The notes beneath the pieces were generated by a model. The model was not told the origin of the DNA, made no database searches, and was given only the letters and a program-made list of their open reading frames with translations. From Kineosporia aurantiaca JCM 3230 (lineage in GTDB: Bacteria > Actinomycetota > Actinomycetes > Actinomycetales > Kineosporiaceae): a DNA stretch of 64,000 bases. The position numbers were made by a program, and so were the translations under genes. The stretch is taken from positions 186,001 through 250,000 of the forward strand of contig JODP01000009.1 of assembly GCA_000719025.1 (NCBI GenBank), written 5' to 3'. Positions 41,929-51,262 of this stretch are shown here, in pieces; within the stretch, counting starts at the first letter, position 1; each line of letters begins with the position of its first letter.

Positions 41929-44900
41929 CGACTGCGCGTCAGGCAAGTTTCGCCGCCCGGCTGGCCCGCTACGGGTTTGCCGACCCGGCCGGGGCCGAGC
42001 GGGTACTCGGCGACCAGGCCATGGCCCAGCTGCTGGCGATGGAGCCGCCGGCCGGGCCGGGCTCGTTCCCGGCCGAGGGACAGCGTGGTGACCGGCTGCT
42101 GGCCGCCCTGGCCGAGAGCCCGGACCCGGACCGGGCGCTGTCCGCGCTCGGCCGGGTGACCGAGTCGCTGGCCCGGACCGATCGTCCGGACACCGTGCAG
42201 GAGCTGGGGGAGGGCGGGCCGGTCGCGCAGCTGGGGCACGCCCTTTACCGGGACGACCTGACCGCGCGCAGGCTGTTCGCCGTTCTCGGTGGCTCCGGGG
42301 CGCTGGGTGACCATCTGGTCCGTCACCCGTGGCAGTGGCCGGTGATCGACGGCGAGCTGGGCGGCGACGACCGGCCGCCGCCGCGCACCCCGGGCCCGGC
42401 CGATCACGAGGCCGATCATCACGGCCACGCCCGGGAATTCCTGGAAGGTGTTCCGCCGGAACCGTTCTCCTCGTTCACCGCCGACGGCCTGCGGGCCGAG
42501 CTGCTGCGCGCGGTGGGCGCCGACCCGGAGGCCGAGGTCCCGGTCGGGAGCCTCGCCCAGGACGTGGCCACCGACGCGTTGCGAGTGGCCTATCGCCGTC
42601 GCCTGCTCGGCCTGGCGGCGCGAGACCTGGCGGCCGACAACCCGTTGGCGATCCTTCCCACGGTGGCGGCCATTCTCGCCGACCTGGCCGCGGCCGCGCT
42701 GGAGGCCGCGCTCGCGGTTGCCCGGGGCGCCCTGCCCGGGAACGGGAAGAACTGCCGTCTGGCCGTGATCGGCATGGGCAAGTGCGGCGGCCGGGAGCTG
42801 AACTACGTCAGCGATGTCGACGTGATCTACGTGGTCGAGGCGGCCGAGGGCGCCGACGAGCAGGCCGCGATCTCCGAGGGCACCCGGCTGGCCAGCGCCC
42901 TCGGCCTGGTCTGCTCCAAGGTCACGCCGGAGGGCACGCTTTGGCCGGTCGACGCCAACCTCCGGCCGGAGGGTCGCCAGGGCCCGCTGGTCCGCACCCT
43001 GACCAGCCATGTCGCCTACTACGAGCGCTGGGCCCAGACCTGGGAGTTCCAGGCCCTGCTGAAGGCCCGGCTGGTGGCCGGGGACGCGGAGCTGGGCGCG
43101 CGGTACCTGGACGGGATCCAGCCGATGGTCTGGCGGGCGGCCGAGCGCGAGAACTTCGTCGCCGACGTGCAGGCCATGCGCCGCCGGGTGGAGGAGCAGC
43201 TCAAGGGCCCGGACGCGGACCGGGAGCTGAAGCTCGGCGCGGGCGGCCTGCGGGATGTCGAGTTCTCCGTACAGCTGCTGCAACTCGTGCACGGCCGGAT
43301 CGACACCCGGCTGCGGACCGCCAATACTCTGCTCGGTCTGGAGGCGCTGAGCACCTTCGGCTACGTCGGCCGGGCCGACGCCGCCGAACTCGACCGGGCC
43401 TACCGGATGTTGCGCGCGCTGGAACACCGGATTCAGCTGTTCCGGCTGCAGCGCACCCACGTCGTCCCGAGCGCGGTCGCCGATCTACGCCGTCTGGGAA
43501 GGGAATTCGGCTTCCGGGCGGACCCGGCCGACCAATTGACGGCACTCTGGCGGAAACAGGCCCGTGAGGTCCGGCGTCTGCACGAAAAGCTCTTCTATCG
43601 GCCCCTTCTGGCTGCCGCGGCGGAACTCACCACCGATGAGGCCCGGCTTACCCCGGAGGCCGCCCGGGCCCGGCTGGCCGCGCTCGGCTACCGCGACCCG
43701 GCCGGGGCGATGCGCCACATCACCGCCCTCACCCTCGGCGTCTCCCGCCGCGCGGCGATCCAGCGGCAGTTGCTGCCGGTGATGCTGGGCTGGTTCGCCG
43801 ACGGCGCCGATCCGGACGCCGGTCTGCTCGACTTCCGTCGTCTGTCGGACGCGCTCGGCAGCACCCACTGGTACCTGAAGATGCTGCGCGACTCCGGTGC
43901 CGCCGCCGAGCGCCTGGCCCACGTCCTCTCCTCCAGCCAGCTGGTGGCCGATCTGCTGCAGCGCAGCCCGGAAGCGGTGGCGTTGCTGGAGACCGACGAG
44001 GTGCTCCAACCGCAGCCGCTGGAGGCGATGATCGCGGCGGTGCGCAAGGGCGCGGCCCGGCATGAGAGCGATCCGGTGGCCGGAGCGATGGCGGCCCGGG
44101 CGGTGCGGCGACGGGAGACGATCCGCACCGGGGTCGCGGACGTGGCCGGGCTCACCGACATCGACACCGTGGGACATGCGCTCAGCGACTGCGCCGTGGC
44201 CGCTCTCGACGGAGCACTGGTCGCGGCGGCCAACTCGGTCCGGGCCAAGCGCGGTGATCTGCCGGTGCGGTTGGCGGTGATCGCGATGGGCCGGCTCGGC
44301 GGGCGGGAGATCAGCTACTCCAGCGATGCCGACGTGATGTTCGTGGCCGACCCGTTGCCCGGCGTCAGCGTTCCGGAGGCCCAGGCTGCTGCTACCGACC
44401 TGTGCGCGGAGCTCCGCCGCCTGCTTTCGATGACGGGTCCGGAACCGGCGTTGGCCGTAGACGCAAACCTTCGCCCCGAAGGACGCAACGGTCCACTCGT
44501 CCGTTCATTGGCCTCCTATCGCGACTACTACGCCCGCTGGTCGGTGGCCTGGGAGGCTCAGGCCCTCACCCGGGCGCGGCCGATCGCCGGCGAGATCGAC
44601 CTGGGCGAGGAGTTCGTCCGTCTGATCGATCCCCTGCGCTGGCGTAAGGGTGGCTTGTCCGACGCGTCGCTGAGGGAGATCCGCAAGATCAAGGCGCGGG
44701 TCGAGTCGGAACGCCTACCCCGCGGGGCTGATCCGCACCGTCACCTCAAACTCGGCCGGGGGGCATTGGCCGACGTTGAGTGGACCGTGCAGCTCTTCCA
44801 GTTGCAGCACGCCTTCGAGGTTCCGGAACTACGGGTAACGGGAACAATGGACGCTCTTGGGGCCGCAGTCGGGGCGGGCCTGATTTCCGAGGGGGACGGG

Positions 44901-45131
44901 GAGGTGCTGGGCGAGGCCTGGCGTCTGGCCGCCCGCTTCCGCAACGCGATCATGCTCTGGAAGGGCAACGCTTCCGACGTGCCGCCGACCAACTACACCT
45001 CGCTGGACGGCATCGCCCGGATCATCGGGTACCCGCCGGGGTCGGCCGGGCGTCTGGACGACGACTATCAACGCGTGACGCGGAGGGCCCGGACCGTGGT
45101 GGAGCGGCTGTTCTACGGGTGGGACGTTTGA
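41925..45131 (+). CDS. glnE: bifunctional glutamine synthetase adenylyltransferase/deadenylase (1068 aa)
   Basis: Controls GlnA1 activity by attaching and removing AMP in response to nitrogen status. Two nucleotidyltransferase domains are visible: the N-terminal deadenylase with VIGMGKCGGRELNYVSDVD, and the C-terminal adenylyltransferase with AMGRLGGREISYSSDADVMF; each is followed by its VDANLRPEG(R) motif. Length is standard. GTG at 41925 overlaps the stop of the amidotransferase gene; GTG at 41916 is the alternative. The stop is shared with the start of the next gene (TGATG). The adjacent GlnA2 lacks a target Tyr, so GlnA1 elsewhere is the presumed substrate. Confidence 0.96.
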   Translation: MTTARQASFAARLARYGFADPAGAERVLGDQAMAQLLAMEPPAGPGSFPAEGQRGDRLLAALAESPDPDRALSALGRVTESLARTDRPDTVQELGEGGPVAQLGHALYRDDLTARRLFAVLGGSGALGDHLVRHPWQWPVIDGELGGDDRPPPRTPGPADHEADHHGHAREFLEGVPPEPFSSFTADGLRAELLRAVGADPEAEVPVGSLAQDVATDALRVAYRRRLLGLAARDLAADNPLAILPTVAAILADLAAAALEAALAVARGALPGNGKNCRLAVIGMGKCGGRELNYVSDVDVIYVVEAAEGADEQAAISEGTRLASALGLVCSKVTPEGTLWPVDANLRPEGRQGPLVRTLTSHVAYYERWAQTWEFQALLKARLVAGDAELGARYLDGIQPMVWRAAERENFVADVQAMRRRVEEQLKGPDADRELKLGAGGLRDVEFSVQLLQLVHGRIDTRLRTANTLLGLEALSTFGYVGRADAAELDRAYRMLRALEHRIQLFRLQRTHVVPSAVADLRRLGREFGFRADPADQLTALWRKQAREVRRLHEKLFYRPLLAAAAELTTDEARLTPEAARARLAALGYRDPAGAMRHITALTLGVSRRAAIQRQLLPVMLGWFADGADPDAGLLDFRRLSDALGSTHWYLKMLRDSGAAAERLAHVLSSSQLVADLLQRSPEAVALLETDEVLQPQPLEAMIAAVRKGAARHESDPVAGAMAARAVRRRETIRTGVADVAGLTDIDTVGHALSDCAVAALDGALVAAANSVRAKRGDLPVRLAVIAMGRLGGREISYSSDADVMFVADPLPGVSVPEAQAAATDLCAELRRLLSMTGPEPALAVDANLRPEGRNGPLVRSLASYRDYYARWSVAWEAQALTRARPIAGEIDLGEEFVRLIDPLRWRKGGLSDASLREIRKIKARVESERLPRGADPHRHLKLGRGALADVEWTVQLFQLQHAFEVPELRVTGTMDALGAAVGAGLISEGDGEVLGEAWRLAARFRNAIMLWKGNASDVPPTNYTSLDGIARIIGYPPGSAGRLDDDYQRVTRRARTVVERLFYGWDV

Positions 45132-45652
45132 TGCGTCTCTTACTGGTCTCGGGGAGCACCCGGGCCGCTTCGGGCAACACCGCGACCCTGCGGACGCTGG
45201 CCGAAGTGGCGCCGCCGGGCGATGAATTTGATCTTTACGACGGGTTGAGCGCCCTGCCCGCGTTCAACCCGGACGACGATGAGCCGCCCCTACCCCCGAC
45301 GGTGGCCGATCTACGGAGCCGGATCGAGGCCGCGGACGCCGTGGTGTTCTGTGTGCCGGAGTACGCCGGGACGATTCCGGGCAGCCTGAAGAACCTGCTG
45401 GAGTGGACGGTCAAGGGCGCCCAGCTCTCCGAGAAGCGGGTGTCCTGGATCAACGTGGCGAATCTCGGGCGGGGTGACGGAGCCCAGGCCAATCTCGAGG
45501 TGGTGCTGGGTTACGTCGGGGCCGTCGTGGTCGGGCCGGCCTGCCTCCGGACCAGCGTCAACGGCCTTTCGCGCAGTGATCGCGGCACCTTCGTGGACCC
45601 GGAACTCAGGGCGCAGCTGGGGGACATCTGGAAGGCTTTCGCGGAGACCTAG
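45131..45652 (+). CDS. NADPH-dependent FMN reductase-like flavoprotein (173 aa)
   Basis: Flavodoxin-like fold of the FMN_red family: the FMN phosphate loop is GSTRAASGNTATLRTL and the second flavin motif is PEYAGTIPGSLKNLLEW. Expected to reduce quinones, azo compounds or free flavin; the substrate is unknown. The ATG at 45131 overlaps the glnE stop (TGATG). It ends 26 bases before the next small gene. No signal or membrane segment. Confidence 0.88.
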   Translation: MRLLLVSGSTRAASGNTATLRTLAEVAPPGDEFDLYDGLSALPAFNPDDDEPPLPPTVADLRSRIEAADAVVFCVPEYAGTIPGSLKNLLEWTVKGAQLSEKRVSWINVANLGRGDGAQANLEVVLGYVGAVVVGPACLRTSVNGLSRSDRGTFVDPELRAQLGDIWKAFAET

Positions 45653-45678
45653 GCCGTTCACAGGTAGGATGGTGGGTG

Positions 45679-46122
45679 ATGACACCTCGGATCAGCTTGC
45701 GCCCGGCCGGAGCCGCCGCTGTGCTGATCACGTTTGTCGCCGCCTTCCTGACGCTGCTCAGCGTCACCGGGATGACCTTCCAGCACGGCGCCGGACCGGC
45801 ACTTTCGTCGGCGGCCGCCAGTCGCGAGGCCGTCCAGTCGTCCATCGTCGGCAACCATCCGGCCTCCACGGTCGCACCCACCTCGCAACGGGCGTCCGTA
45901 CAGACGCCCGAGCGCCGGGTGACCGCACCGTCCCTGGGTCAGGGCACCGAGATCCACCATCCGGGTGGCTCGCCGGACGTGCCGGCGTCCCTCAGCAATC
46001 AGGGCTGGCTTCTGCCGGTCGATCTGATCGACCTTCCCATCGACGCATCGGCCGGGGTCATCGCGACCACGGTCAGCGTCGCCCATCGCGGGCGCGCACC
46101 TCCCATCACCGGGTACGTCTAA
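45679..46122 (+). CDS. small membrane-anchored or secreted protein of unknown function (147 aa)
   Basis: Not recognised. A hydrophobic segment at residues about 10-30 (AAAVLITFVAAFLTLLSVTGM) is an uncleaved signal anchor or signal peptide, and the rest is extracytoplasmic, Ser/Thr/Pro-rich and probably disordered. ATG at 45679; GTG at 45676 is also possible. It lies between the flavoprotein and the SecDF gene on the same strand, with a hairpin (46122-46155) after it. Confidence 0.6.
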   Translation: MTPRISLRPAGAAAVLITFVAAFLTLLSVTGMTFQHGAGPALSSAAASREAVQSSIVGNHPASTVAPTSQRASVQTPERRVTAPSLGQGTEIHHPGGSPDVPASLSNQGWLLPVDLIDLPIDASAGVIATTVSVAHRGRAPPITGYV

Positions 46123-46155
46123 CACCCCTTTCCAGGCCTGAATCCGGAGGGGTGT
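46122..46155 (+). promoter_or_regulatory. hairpin between the small anchored protein and secDF
   Basis: Arms ACACCCCT (46122-46129) and AGGGGTGT (46148-46155) flank an 18-base loop. It begins at the stop codon of the small gene and ends 25 bases before the secDF start, so it could attenuate secDF or terminate the upstream transcript. Confidence 0.45.
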
Positions 46156-46180
46156 CCATCACCCCTACCCGGAGGAAGCC

Positions 46181-48466
46181 TTGCGAGCTGTCCCGGTGGT
46201 GCGCGCGCTAGCAGCCCTGGCCGTTGTCGCCACAGCCCTCATCGTCGCGCTGACGATGTCCCCACGTCTGGGGCTCGATCTGCGCGGTGGTACCCAGATC
46301 GTCCTACAGGCCCAGAGCACCGAAACGGTCAAGGCGAACGCCGAGTCGACCGATCGCGCCCTGGGCGTCCTGCGCAACCGGATCGACGCGCTCGGCGTCA
46401 GCGAACCGGGTGTGACCCGCTCCGGCGACGACCGGATCATCATCGAACTACCGGGGGTACAAGACCCCCGGGAGGCCGCGGCCGTGATCGGCCGCACGGC
46501 GCAGCTCAGCTTTCACCCGGTGGTCTCCACGGAGAAAGGTGATCTCGTCGATGAGGACGGCCAACCCCTGACCATCGGCCCCTCCGTCATGACCGGGGAG
46601 GGGGTCAAGGATGCGGCGGGCACCACGGACCCGTCTCGGGCCGGCGGCTGGTTCGTCACCATCGATTTTCGCGATCAAGGTAAGGACGCCTGGCGCAAGT
46701 TGACGGCGGAAGCCGCCTGCGCGCCGGCCGGGGATCCGCAGCGCCGGATCGCCATCGTCCTGGACAACGAGGTGATCTCCTCACCCCAGGTCGATCCGTC
46801 GATCGCCTGTGACGTCGGAATGCCCGGCAGCACCACCGAGATCACCGGTCAGTTCAGCCAGAAGCAGGCCCAGGACCTGGCCGTGCTGATCAAGGGCGGG
46901 GCCCTGCCGATCCCGGTCGAGGTGATCGAGCAGCGCACGGTCGGCCCGACGCTGGGCGCCGACGCGATCGACGCCTCGATCGAGGCCGCGGTGATCGGCC
47001 TGATCCTCACCGGCCTGTTCATCACCCTGGTCTACCGGGTCGTCGGGCTCCTGGCGACGCTCGCGCTGGCCTGCTACGCACTGATCTCGTACGCGATCCT
47101 GGTGCTGCTCGGAGCCACCCTCACCCTGCCCGGCCTGGCCGGTTTCGTGCTCGCCATCGGGATGGCGATCGACGCCAACGTGCTGGTGTTCGAACGGGCC
47201 CGGGAGGAATCGCCCCGGACGGGTCTGCCCAACGCCCTGCGGACCGGGTTCGAGAAGGCCTGGACCGCGATCCTCGACACCAACGTCACCACGCTGCTCG
47301 CTGCCGGGCTGCTGTTCTTCCTGGCCACCGGCCCGGTCCGGGGCTTCGGGGTGACGCTCTCGATCGGCGTGATCGCCTCAATGGTGTCCGCGCTGATCAT
47401 CGCCCGGGTCTTCACCGAGTGGGCGGTGCGGCGCCGCTTCCTCCGCGACCGGCCGGGTCTGTCCGGCCTGGCCGGGAACGGCCGGCTGCGACGCTGGCTG
47501 GAGACCAGCGGCCCGGACCTGATGAGCCGGGGCCGGATCTGGCTGGGCATCTCGGCCGCGATCGTCGTGGTCTCGGTGGCCGGCATCCTGGTCCGTGGGC
47601 TCAACCTCGGCGTCGAGTTCACCGGTGGCCGGTTGCTGACCTTCAGCACCAGCCAGGCGATCACCGCCGACCAGGCCCGGGAAGTGGTCAGCGAGGCCGG
47701 GTTCCCGCACGCGGTGGTGCAGACCTCGTCCCCGACCGGGGGCGCGGCCGAAAGCATCAGCGTGCGCACCGAGGAACTGACCAACGACCAGGCCCTGAAG
47801 ATTGAGGACGCACTGGGCTCGGTCGGCGGGACCGTGAGCAAGGAGACGGACGAGCTGATCGGTCCCAGTCTCGGGGACGAGCTGCGGACCAAGGCGCTGA
47901 TCGCACTCGGCGCCGCGATCATCGCCCAGATGCTCTATCTGGCCGTGCGTTTCCGCTGGACGTTCGGAATCGCGGCCGCGGTGGCGATGTTCCACGACGT
48001 GCTGGCGGTGGTCGGGCTGTTCGCCTGGCTGGGCAAACCGATCGACGGGGTGTTCCTGGCCGCAGCCCTGACCATCATCGGGCTGAGCGTCAACGACACC
48101 GTGGTCACCTTCGACCGGGTCCGCGAACTACGGCGGGAACGTCCGGACGAGAAGTTCGGCGCGGTGGTGAATCGGGCCATCCTGCAGACGGTTCCGCGCA
48201 CGATCAACACCGGCCTGGGGGCAATGTTCATCCTTGCGGCGCTGACCGTGCTCGGGGGCGACTCGCTGACCGACTTCGCCCTGGCCCTGCTCGTCGGCCT
48301 GGTCGTCGGCACCGCCTCCAGCGTGTTCACCGCCTCGCCGCTGGCGGTGCTGCTCGAGCGCTTCTGGCCGGATCAGCCGCAGGCCGCCCGGACCAAGGGC
48401 CCGGTCGACCCGTACGCCCACATTCCCACTGGCCGAGAGACGGAGAAGTCCCATGCACCTCGCTGA
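46181..48466 (+). CDS. secDF: fused SecDF protein-export subunit (761 aa)
   Basis: Proton-motive-force-driven subunit that pulls exported proteins through SecYEG. The SecD half contains LGLDLRGGTQIVLQAQ, the P1 domain and GFVLAIGMAIDANVLVFER; the SecF half contains RGLNLGVEFTGGRLLTF, LTIIGLSVNDTVVTFDRVRE and RTINTGLGAMF. Twelve membrane segments are expected. TTG at 46181 is the start, with GGAGGAAG just upstream; no ATG or GTG is better placed. Actinobacteria usually carry separate secD and secF; a canonical pair elsewhere would make this a second copy, possibly tied to a special cargo. It overlaps the antiporter gene by 14 bases. Confidence 0.93.
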   Translation: MRAVPVVRALAALAVVATALIVALTMSPRLGLDLRGGTQIVLQAQSTETVKANAESTDRALGVLRNRIDALGVSEPGVTRSGDDRIIIELPGVQDPREAAAVIGRTAQLSFHPVVSTEKGDLVDEDGQPLTIGPSVMTGEGVKDAAGTTDPSRAGGWFVTIDFRDQGKDAWRKLTAEAACAPAGDPQRRIAIVLDNEVISSPQVDPSIACDVGMPGSTTEITGQFSQKQAQDLAVLIKGGALPIPVEVIEQRTVGPTLGADAIDASIEAAVIGLILTGLFITLVYRVVGLLATLALACYALISYAILVLLGATLTLPGLAGFVLAIGMAIDANVLVFERAREESPRTGLPNALRTGFEKAWTAILDTNVTTLLAAGLLFFLATGPVRGFGVTLSIGVIASMVSALIIARVFTEWAVRRRFLRDRPGLSGLAGNGRLRRWLETSGPDLMSRGRIWLGISAAIVVVSVAGILVRGLNLGVEFTGGRLLTFSTSQAITADQAREVVSEAGFPHAVVQTSSPTGGAAESISVRTEELTNDQALKIEDALGSVGGTVSKETDELIGPSLGDELRTKALIALGAAIIAQMLYLAVRFRWTFGIAAAVAMFHDVLAVVGLFAWLGKPIDGVFLAAALTIIGLSVNDTVVTFDRVRELRRERPDEKFGAVVNRAILQTVPRTINTGLGAMFILAALTVLGGDSLTDFALALLVGLVVGTASSVFTASPLAVLLERFWPDQPQAARTKGPVDPYAHIPTGRETEKSHAPR

Positions 48467-49709
48467 GACCCTGATCGCCCTCGGCGGAGCCTTTCTGGCC
48501 GCCGGGCTGACCGCTCGCCTGGGCCGCCGCGTCGGGCTGCCCACCATTCCGCTGTTCATGCTGGCCGGGCTGCTGCTCGGCCCGCACACGCCCGGCCTTG
48601 CCCTGGTCGAGGACCCGACCGAGTTCGCCCTGCTCAGCTCGCTCGGCCTGATCCTGCTGCTGTTCTACCTGGGCCTGGAGTTCCACCTGGACGACCTGGT
48701 CGGCGGCGGCCGGAAGCTGCTGGCCGCCGGCAGCCTGTACCTGCTGATCAATGTCGGCCTCGGGCTGGGCTTCGGCTTCGCCCTGGGCTGGGGCAGCCGG
48801 GAGGCGTTCGTGCTGGCCGGGGTGATCGGCATCTCCAGCTCCGCGATCGTCACCAAGGTGCTGGTCGAGACCGGGCGGATCGGCCGCCCGGAGAGCAAGC
48901 TGGTGCTCGGCATCATCGTCGTCGAGGACGTGTTCCTGGCCCTCTACCTGGCCCTGCTGCAGCCGGTGCTGAGCGACGCCAGCGGCTTCGCCGAGTCCGC
49001 CCAGCAGTTCGGCCTGGCCTTCGGCTTCCTGATCGTGCTCACCGCGATCGCCCGCTGGGGCGCCGGGCTGGTCGGCCGGCTGGTCGAGACCCGCGACGAC
49101 GAACTGCTGATCGTCACCTTCGTCGGCCTGGCCGTGCTCAGCGCCGGGGTGGCCGAGCAGCTCGGCGTCTCGGACGCGATCGGCGCGTTCATGATCGGCC
49201 TGATCCTCGGTTCCGGGAAGGCCGGGGTGCGGATCCAGAAGCTGGTGCATCCGCTGCGCGACGCCTTCGCCGCGCTGTTCTTCTTCACCTTCGGGCTGAC
49301 CATCGACCCGGGGGACGTGGCCGGGGTGTGGCTGCCGATCACGGTCGCGGTGCTGGTCACCATCGTCGGCAACGTGCTGGCCGGGGTGCTCTCCTCGCGG
49401 ATCTACGGATTCGGGCCGGACCAGGCCGGTTTCGTCTCCCTCACGGTGCTCGCCCGGGGTGAGTTCGCGCTGATCCTGGCCTCGCTGGCGGCCACCGCCG
49501 GGCTGGACGGGCGGATCACCGGGTTCGTCGCCGGGTACGTCCTGGTGCTGGCCGTGCTCGGGCCGCTCGCGGTCAGCCGGGTCGACTTCTTCGCCGGTCT
49601 GCTGAACAAGGCCTTTGGCCGCTGGCTGCCGGTTGCCGAGATCGATCAGGAGGACGGGGAGTCGATCACCTCGCGCAGGACGGAGAGCACGATGTCGGCC
49701 AGTTCCTGA
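48453..49709 (+). CDS. CPA2-type cation/proton antiporter (KefB-like, membrane domain only, 418 aa)
   Basis: Twelve or so hydrophobic segments; PTIPLFMLAGLLLGPH, VIGISSSAIVTKVLVETG, IIVVEDVFLALYLALL and SDAIGAFMIGLILG are the antiporter core with the two-residue ion site. There is no C-terminal TrkA-N/TrkA-C domain, so it lacks the usual NAD/glutathione regulation of KefB. The ATG at 48453 follows GGAGAAG and overlaps secDF. The C-terminal tail overlaps the convergent hypothetical gene by 64 bases. Confidence 0.88.
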   Translation: MHLAETLIALGGAFLAAGLTARLGRRVGLPTIPLFMLAGLLLGPHTPGLALVEDPTEFALLSSLGLILLLFYLGLEFHLDDLVGGGRKLLAAGSLYLLINVGLGLGFGFALGWGSREAFVLAGVIGISSSAIVTKVLVETGRIGRPESKLVLGIIVVEDVFLALYLALLQPVLSDASGFAESAQQFGLAFGFLIVLTAIARWGAGLVGRLVETRDDELLIVTFVGLAVLSAGVAEQLGVSDAIGAFMIGLILGSGKAGVRIQKLVHPLRDAFAALFFFTFGLTIDPGDVAGVWLPITVAVLVTIVGNVLAGVLSSRIYGFGPDQAGFVSLTVLARGEFALILASLAATAGLDGRITGFVAGYVLVLAVLGPLAVSRVDFFAGLLNKAFGRWLPVAEIDQEDGESITSRRTESTMSASS

Positions 49710-50053
49710 TCCATCCGGGCACCGCCCCGGTCGTCGGTGGCGATGAACGGGCCCGGCATGCCCTTGGCCCGCCAGGCCCGTTCGATCGCCGAATGGATGC
49801 CCCCGACCGCCTTGGCCGAGCCGACGGTCGCGACCAGATCGTCGTACTCGGCCGCACCGGGGGCGGCCTCGGCCACGTGCCGGATGTACTCACTGCGGTT
49901 CTCCCCGTATCCCCGCAGCAGGGCAATCACCTTCTGCCGCAGGGTTTCCGGGTCCGGCGCGGCCTGCGGTGGGGCCAGCCGGTCGAGCAGCGCCCGGGCC
50001 TTCTCCACGTCCGCCGGGTCGTCCGGGTCGAACGTCAGGGTGAGGGTGGTCAT
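49646..50053 (-). CDS. hypothetical protein (135 aa)
   Basis: Not recognised. MTTLTLTFDPDDPADVEKARALLDRLAPP begins an alpha/beta soluble protein with a repeated helix pattern and a DELADIVLSVLREV-type end (RMDQELADIVLSVLREVID). GC-ending codons are consistent with translation. It converges on the antiporter gene and the two overlap by 64 bases, longer than is usual, so one of the two ends may be mis-called. The 168 bases upstream (50054-50221) separate it from a divergent gene. Confidence 0.6.
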   Translation of the reverse strand: MTTLTLTFDPDDPADVEKARALLDRLAPPQAAPDPETLRQKVIALLRGYGENRSEYIRHVAEAAPGAAEYDDLVATVGSAKAVGGIHSAIERAWRAKGMPGPFIATDDRGGARMDQELADIVLSVLREVIDSPSS

Positions 50054-50221
50054 GGTCGCGATGATGGGCCCGGGCCCCGGGCGGGGCAAGCACCGTCCGG
50101 TCGTGCCGGGTCGGCGAACCGACCGCGGCGCCCCGTGACCGGCTCGGCACGGAGCGCGAAAGCGCAGGCCACGGGAAGGTCGACTTACCGCGAAGGCGGA
50201 TTCTTGGGACACAATCGGGCG

Positions 50222-51262
50222 GTGACCAACGCCCTGGATCCTCATCCGCTGGTCTGGGAGAGCCGGGTCCGTGGCAGCCTGCTCGGTCTGGCGCTCGGAG
50301 AGAGCCTCGCCTTCGCCCAGCCGGACCCCCTCACCCCCCTGCTCGCGGGACCCTGCACCCAGCTGGCCGCCTTTTCGACGGAAGGCACGATCCGGGCTTC
50401 GATGCGCTCGCTGCACAAGGGCATCTGCCACCCGCCGTCGGTGCTCTGGGCGGCGTACTGCCGCTGGGGCCGGTTGCAGGGTCTGCTGCCGGAAGAACGG
50501 AACTCGCTGGACGGCTGGCTGGCCCAGGTGCCACTGCTGCGCGAGCGCCGGGGGAGCGCGCCCGCCACCGTCACCGCGATGCAGGACACCGGGCCGGGCA
50601 GCCGGGAGACGCCGATCGGGCAGGCCCTGGGCTGGCACGCGATGGTCCGGGGCGTCCCGTTCGCCGCGCTCTCCGGCCAGGCCCTTTGGTCGGACGTGAC
50701 CATGGCGGCCGAGTGCGCTGCCCTGACGCACGGGCACCCGCGGGCGTGGGCCTCGGCGGCGGCCGGGATCCGGTTGCTGAACCGGCTGCTGGCTGCGCGG
50801 GCCGGGGAGGACGATTTCGTCGACGTCGTCTCGGACGCGTTGCCCGGGCTGGACGAGGAGGTCGCGACCGGGCTGCGGACCACGTTGTGGGCGGCCGGGA
50901 CCCGGCCGGGCGACCGGGACGCACTGCTCAGCCTGGCCTCGAGCAACAGTGCGCCCGCCGTGCTGATGGGAAGCGTCTACACCGCGGCGAGCTTCCCGGG
51001 TCGGGAAAATGTCCCCAACGCGCTGAGTTTCGCGGCAACGGCGAAGGACCGGGAAGGGGTTTCGGCGATGACCGGGGCTCTGCTCGGGGCGATGTACGGG
51101 GCCGAGGTCTGGCCGACCGGGGTGCTGATGCGGCACGAGCTGGTCTGGGTGCTGGACACCCTGGCCCGGGATCTGGTGCGGCAGCTGACCGCCAATCCGG
51201 GCGGTTCGGAGTACGCCGCGCCGAACGATCCGCGCTGGCCGGAGCGTTACCCGGGCTGGTAG
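50222..51262 (+). CDS. ADP-ribosylglycohydrolase-like protein with degenerate metal motifs (346 aa)
   Basis: The all-helical ARH fold is suggested by SRVRGSLLGLALGESLAFA at the start (usually GDALG) and by AKDREGVSAMTGALLGAMYGAE, the position of the conserved DxDT..A..GAL.GA block. The motif normally TDDT reads STEGTIRAS, and the C-terminal DADT is DREG. Both metal-ligand sets are therefore altered, so hydrolysis of ADP-ribose from proteins is doubtful; a binding or pseudoenzyme role is possible. GTG at 50222. It overlaps the convergent glycosyltransferase by 16 bases. Confidence 0.72.
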   Translation: MTNALDPHPLVWESRVRGSLLGLALGESLAFAQPDPLTPLLAGPCTQLAAFSTEGTIRASMRSLHKGICHPPSVLWAAYCRWGRLQGLLPEERNSLDGWLAQVPLLRERRGSAPATVTAMQDTGPGSRETPIGQALGWHAMVRGVPFAALSGQALWSDVTMAAECAALTHGHPRAWASAAAGIRLLNRLLAARAGEDDFVDVVSDALPGLDEEVATGLRTTLWAAGTRPGDRDALLSLASSNSAPAVLMGSVYTAASFPGRENVPNALSFAATAKDREGVSAMTGALLGAMYGAEVWPTGVLMRHELVWVLDTLARDLVRQLTANPGGSEYAAPNDPRWPERYPGW

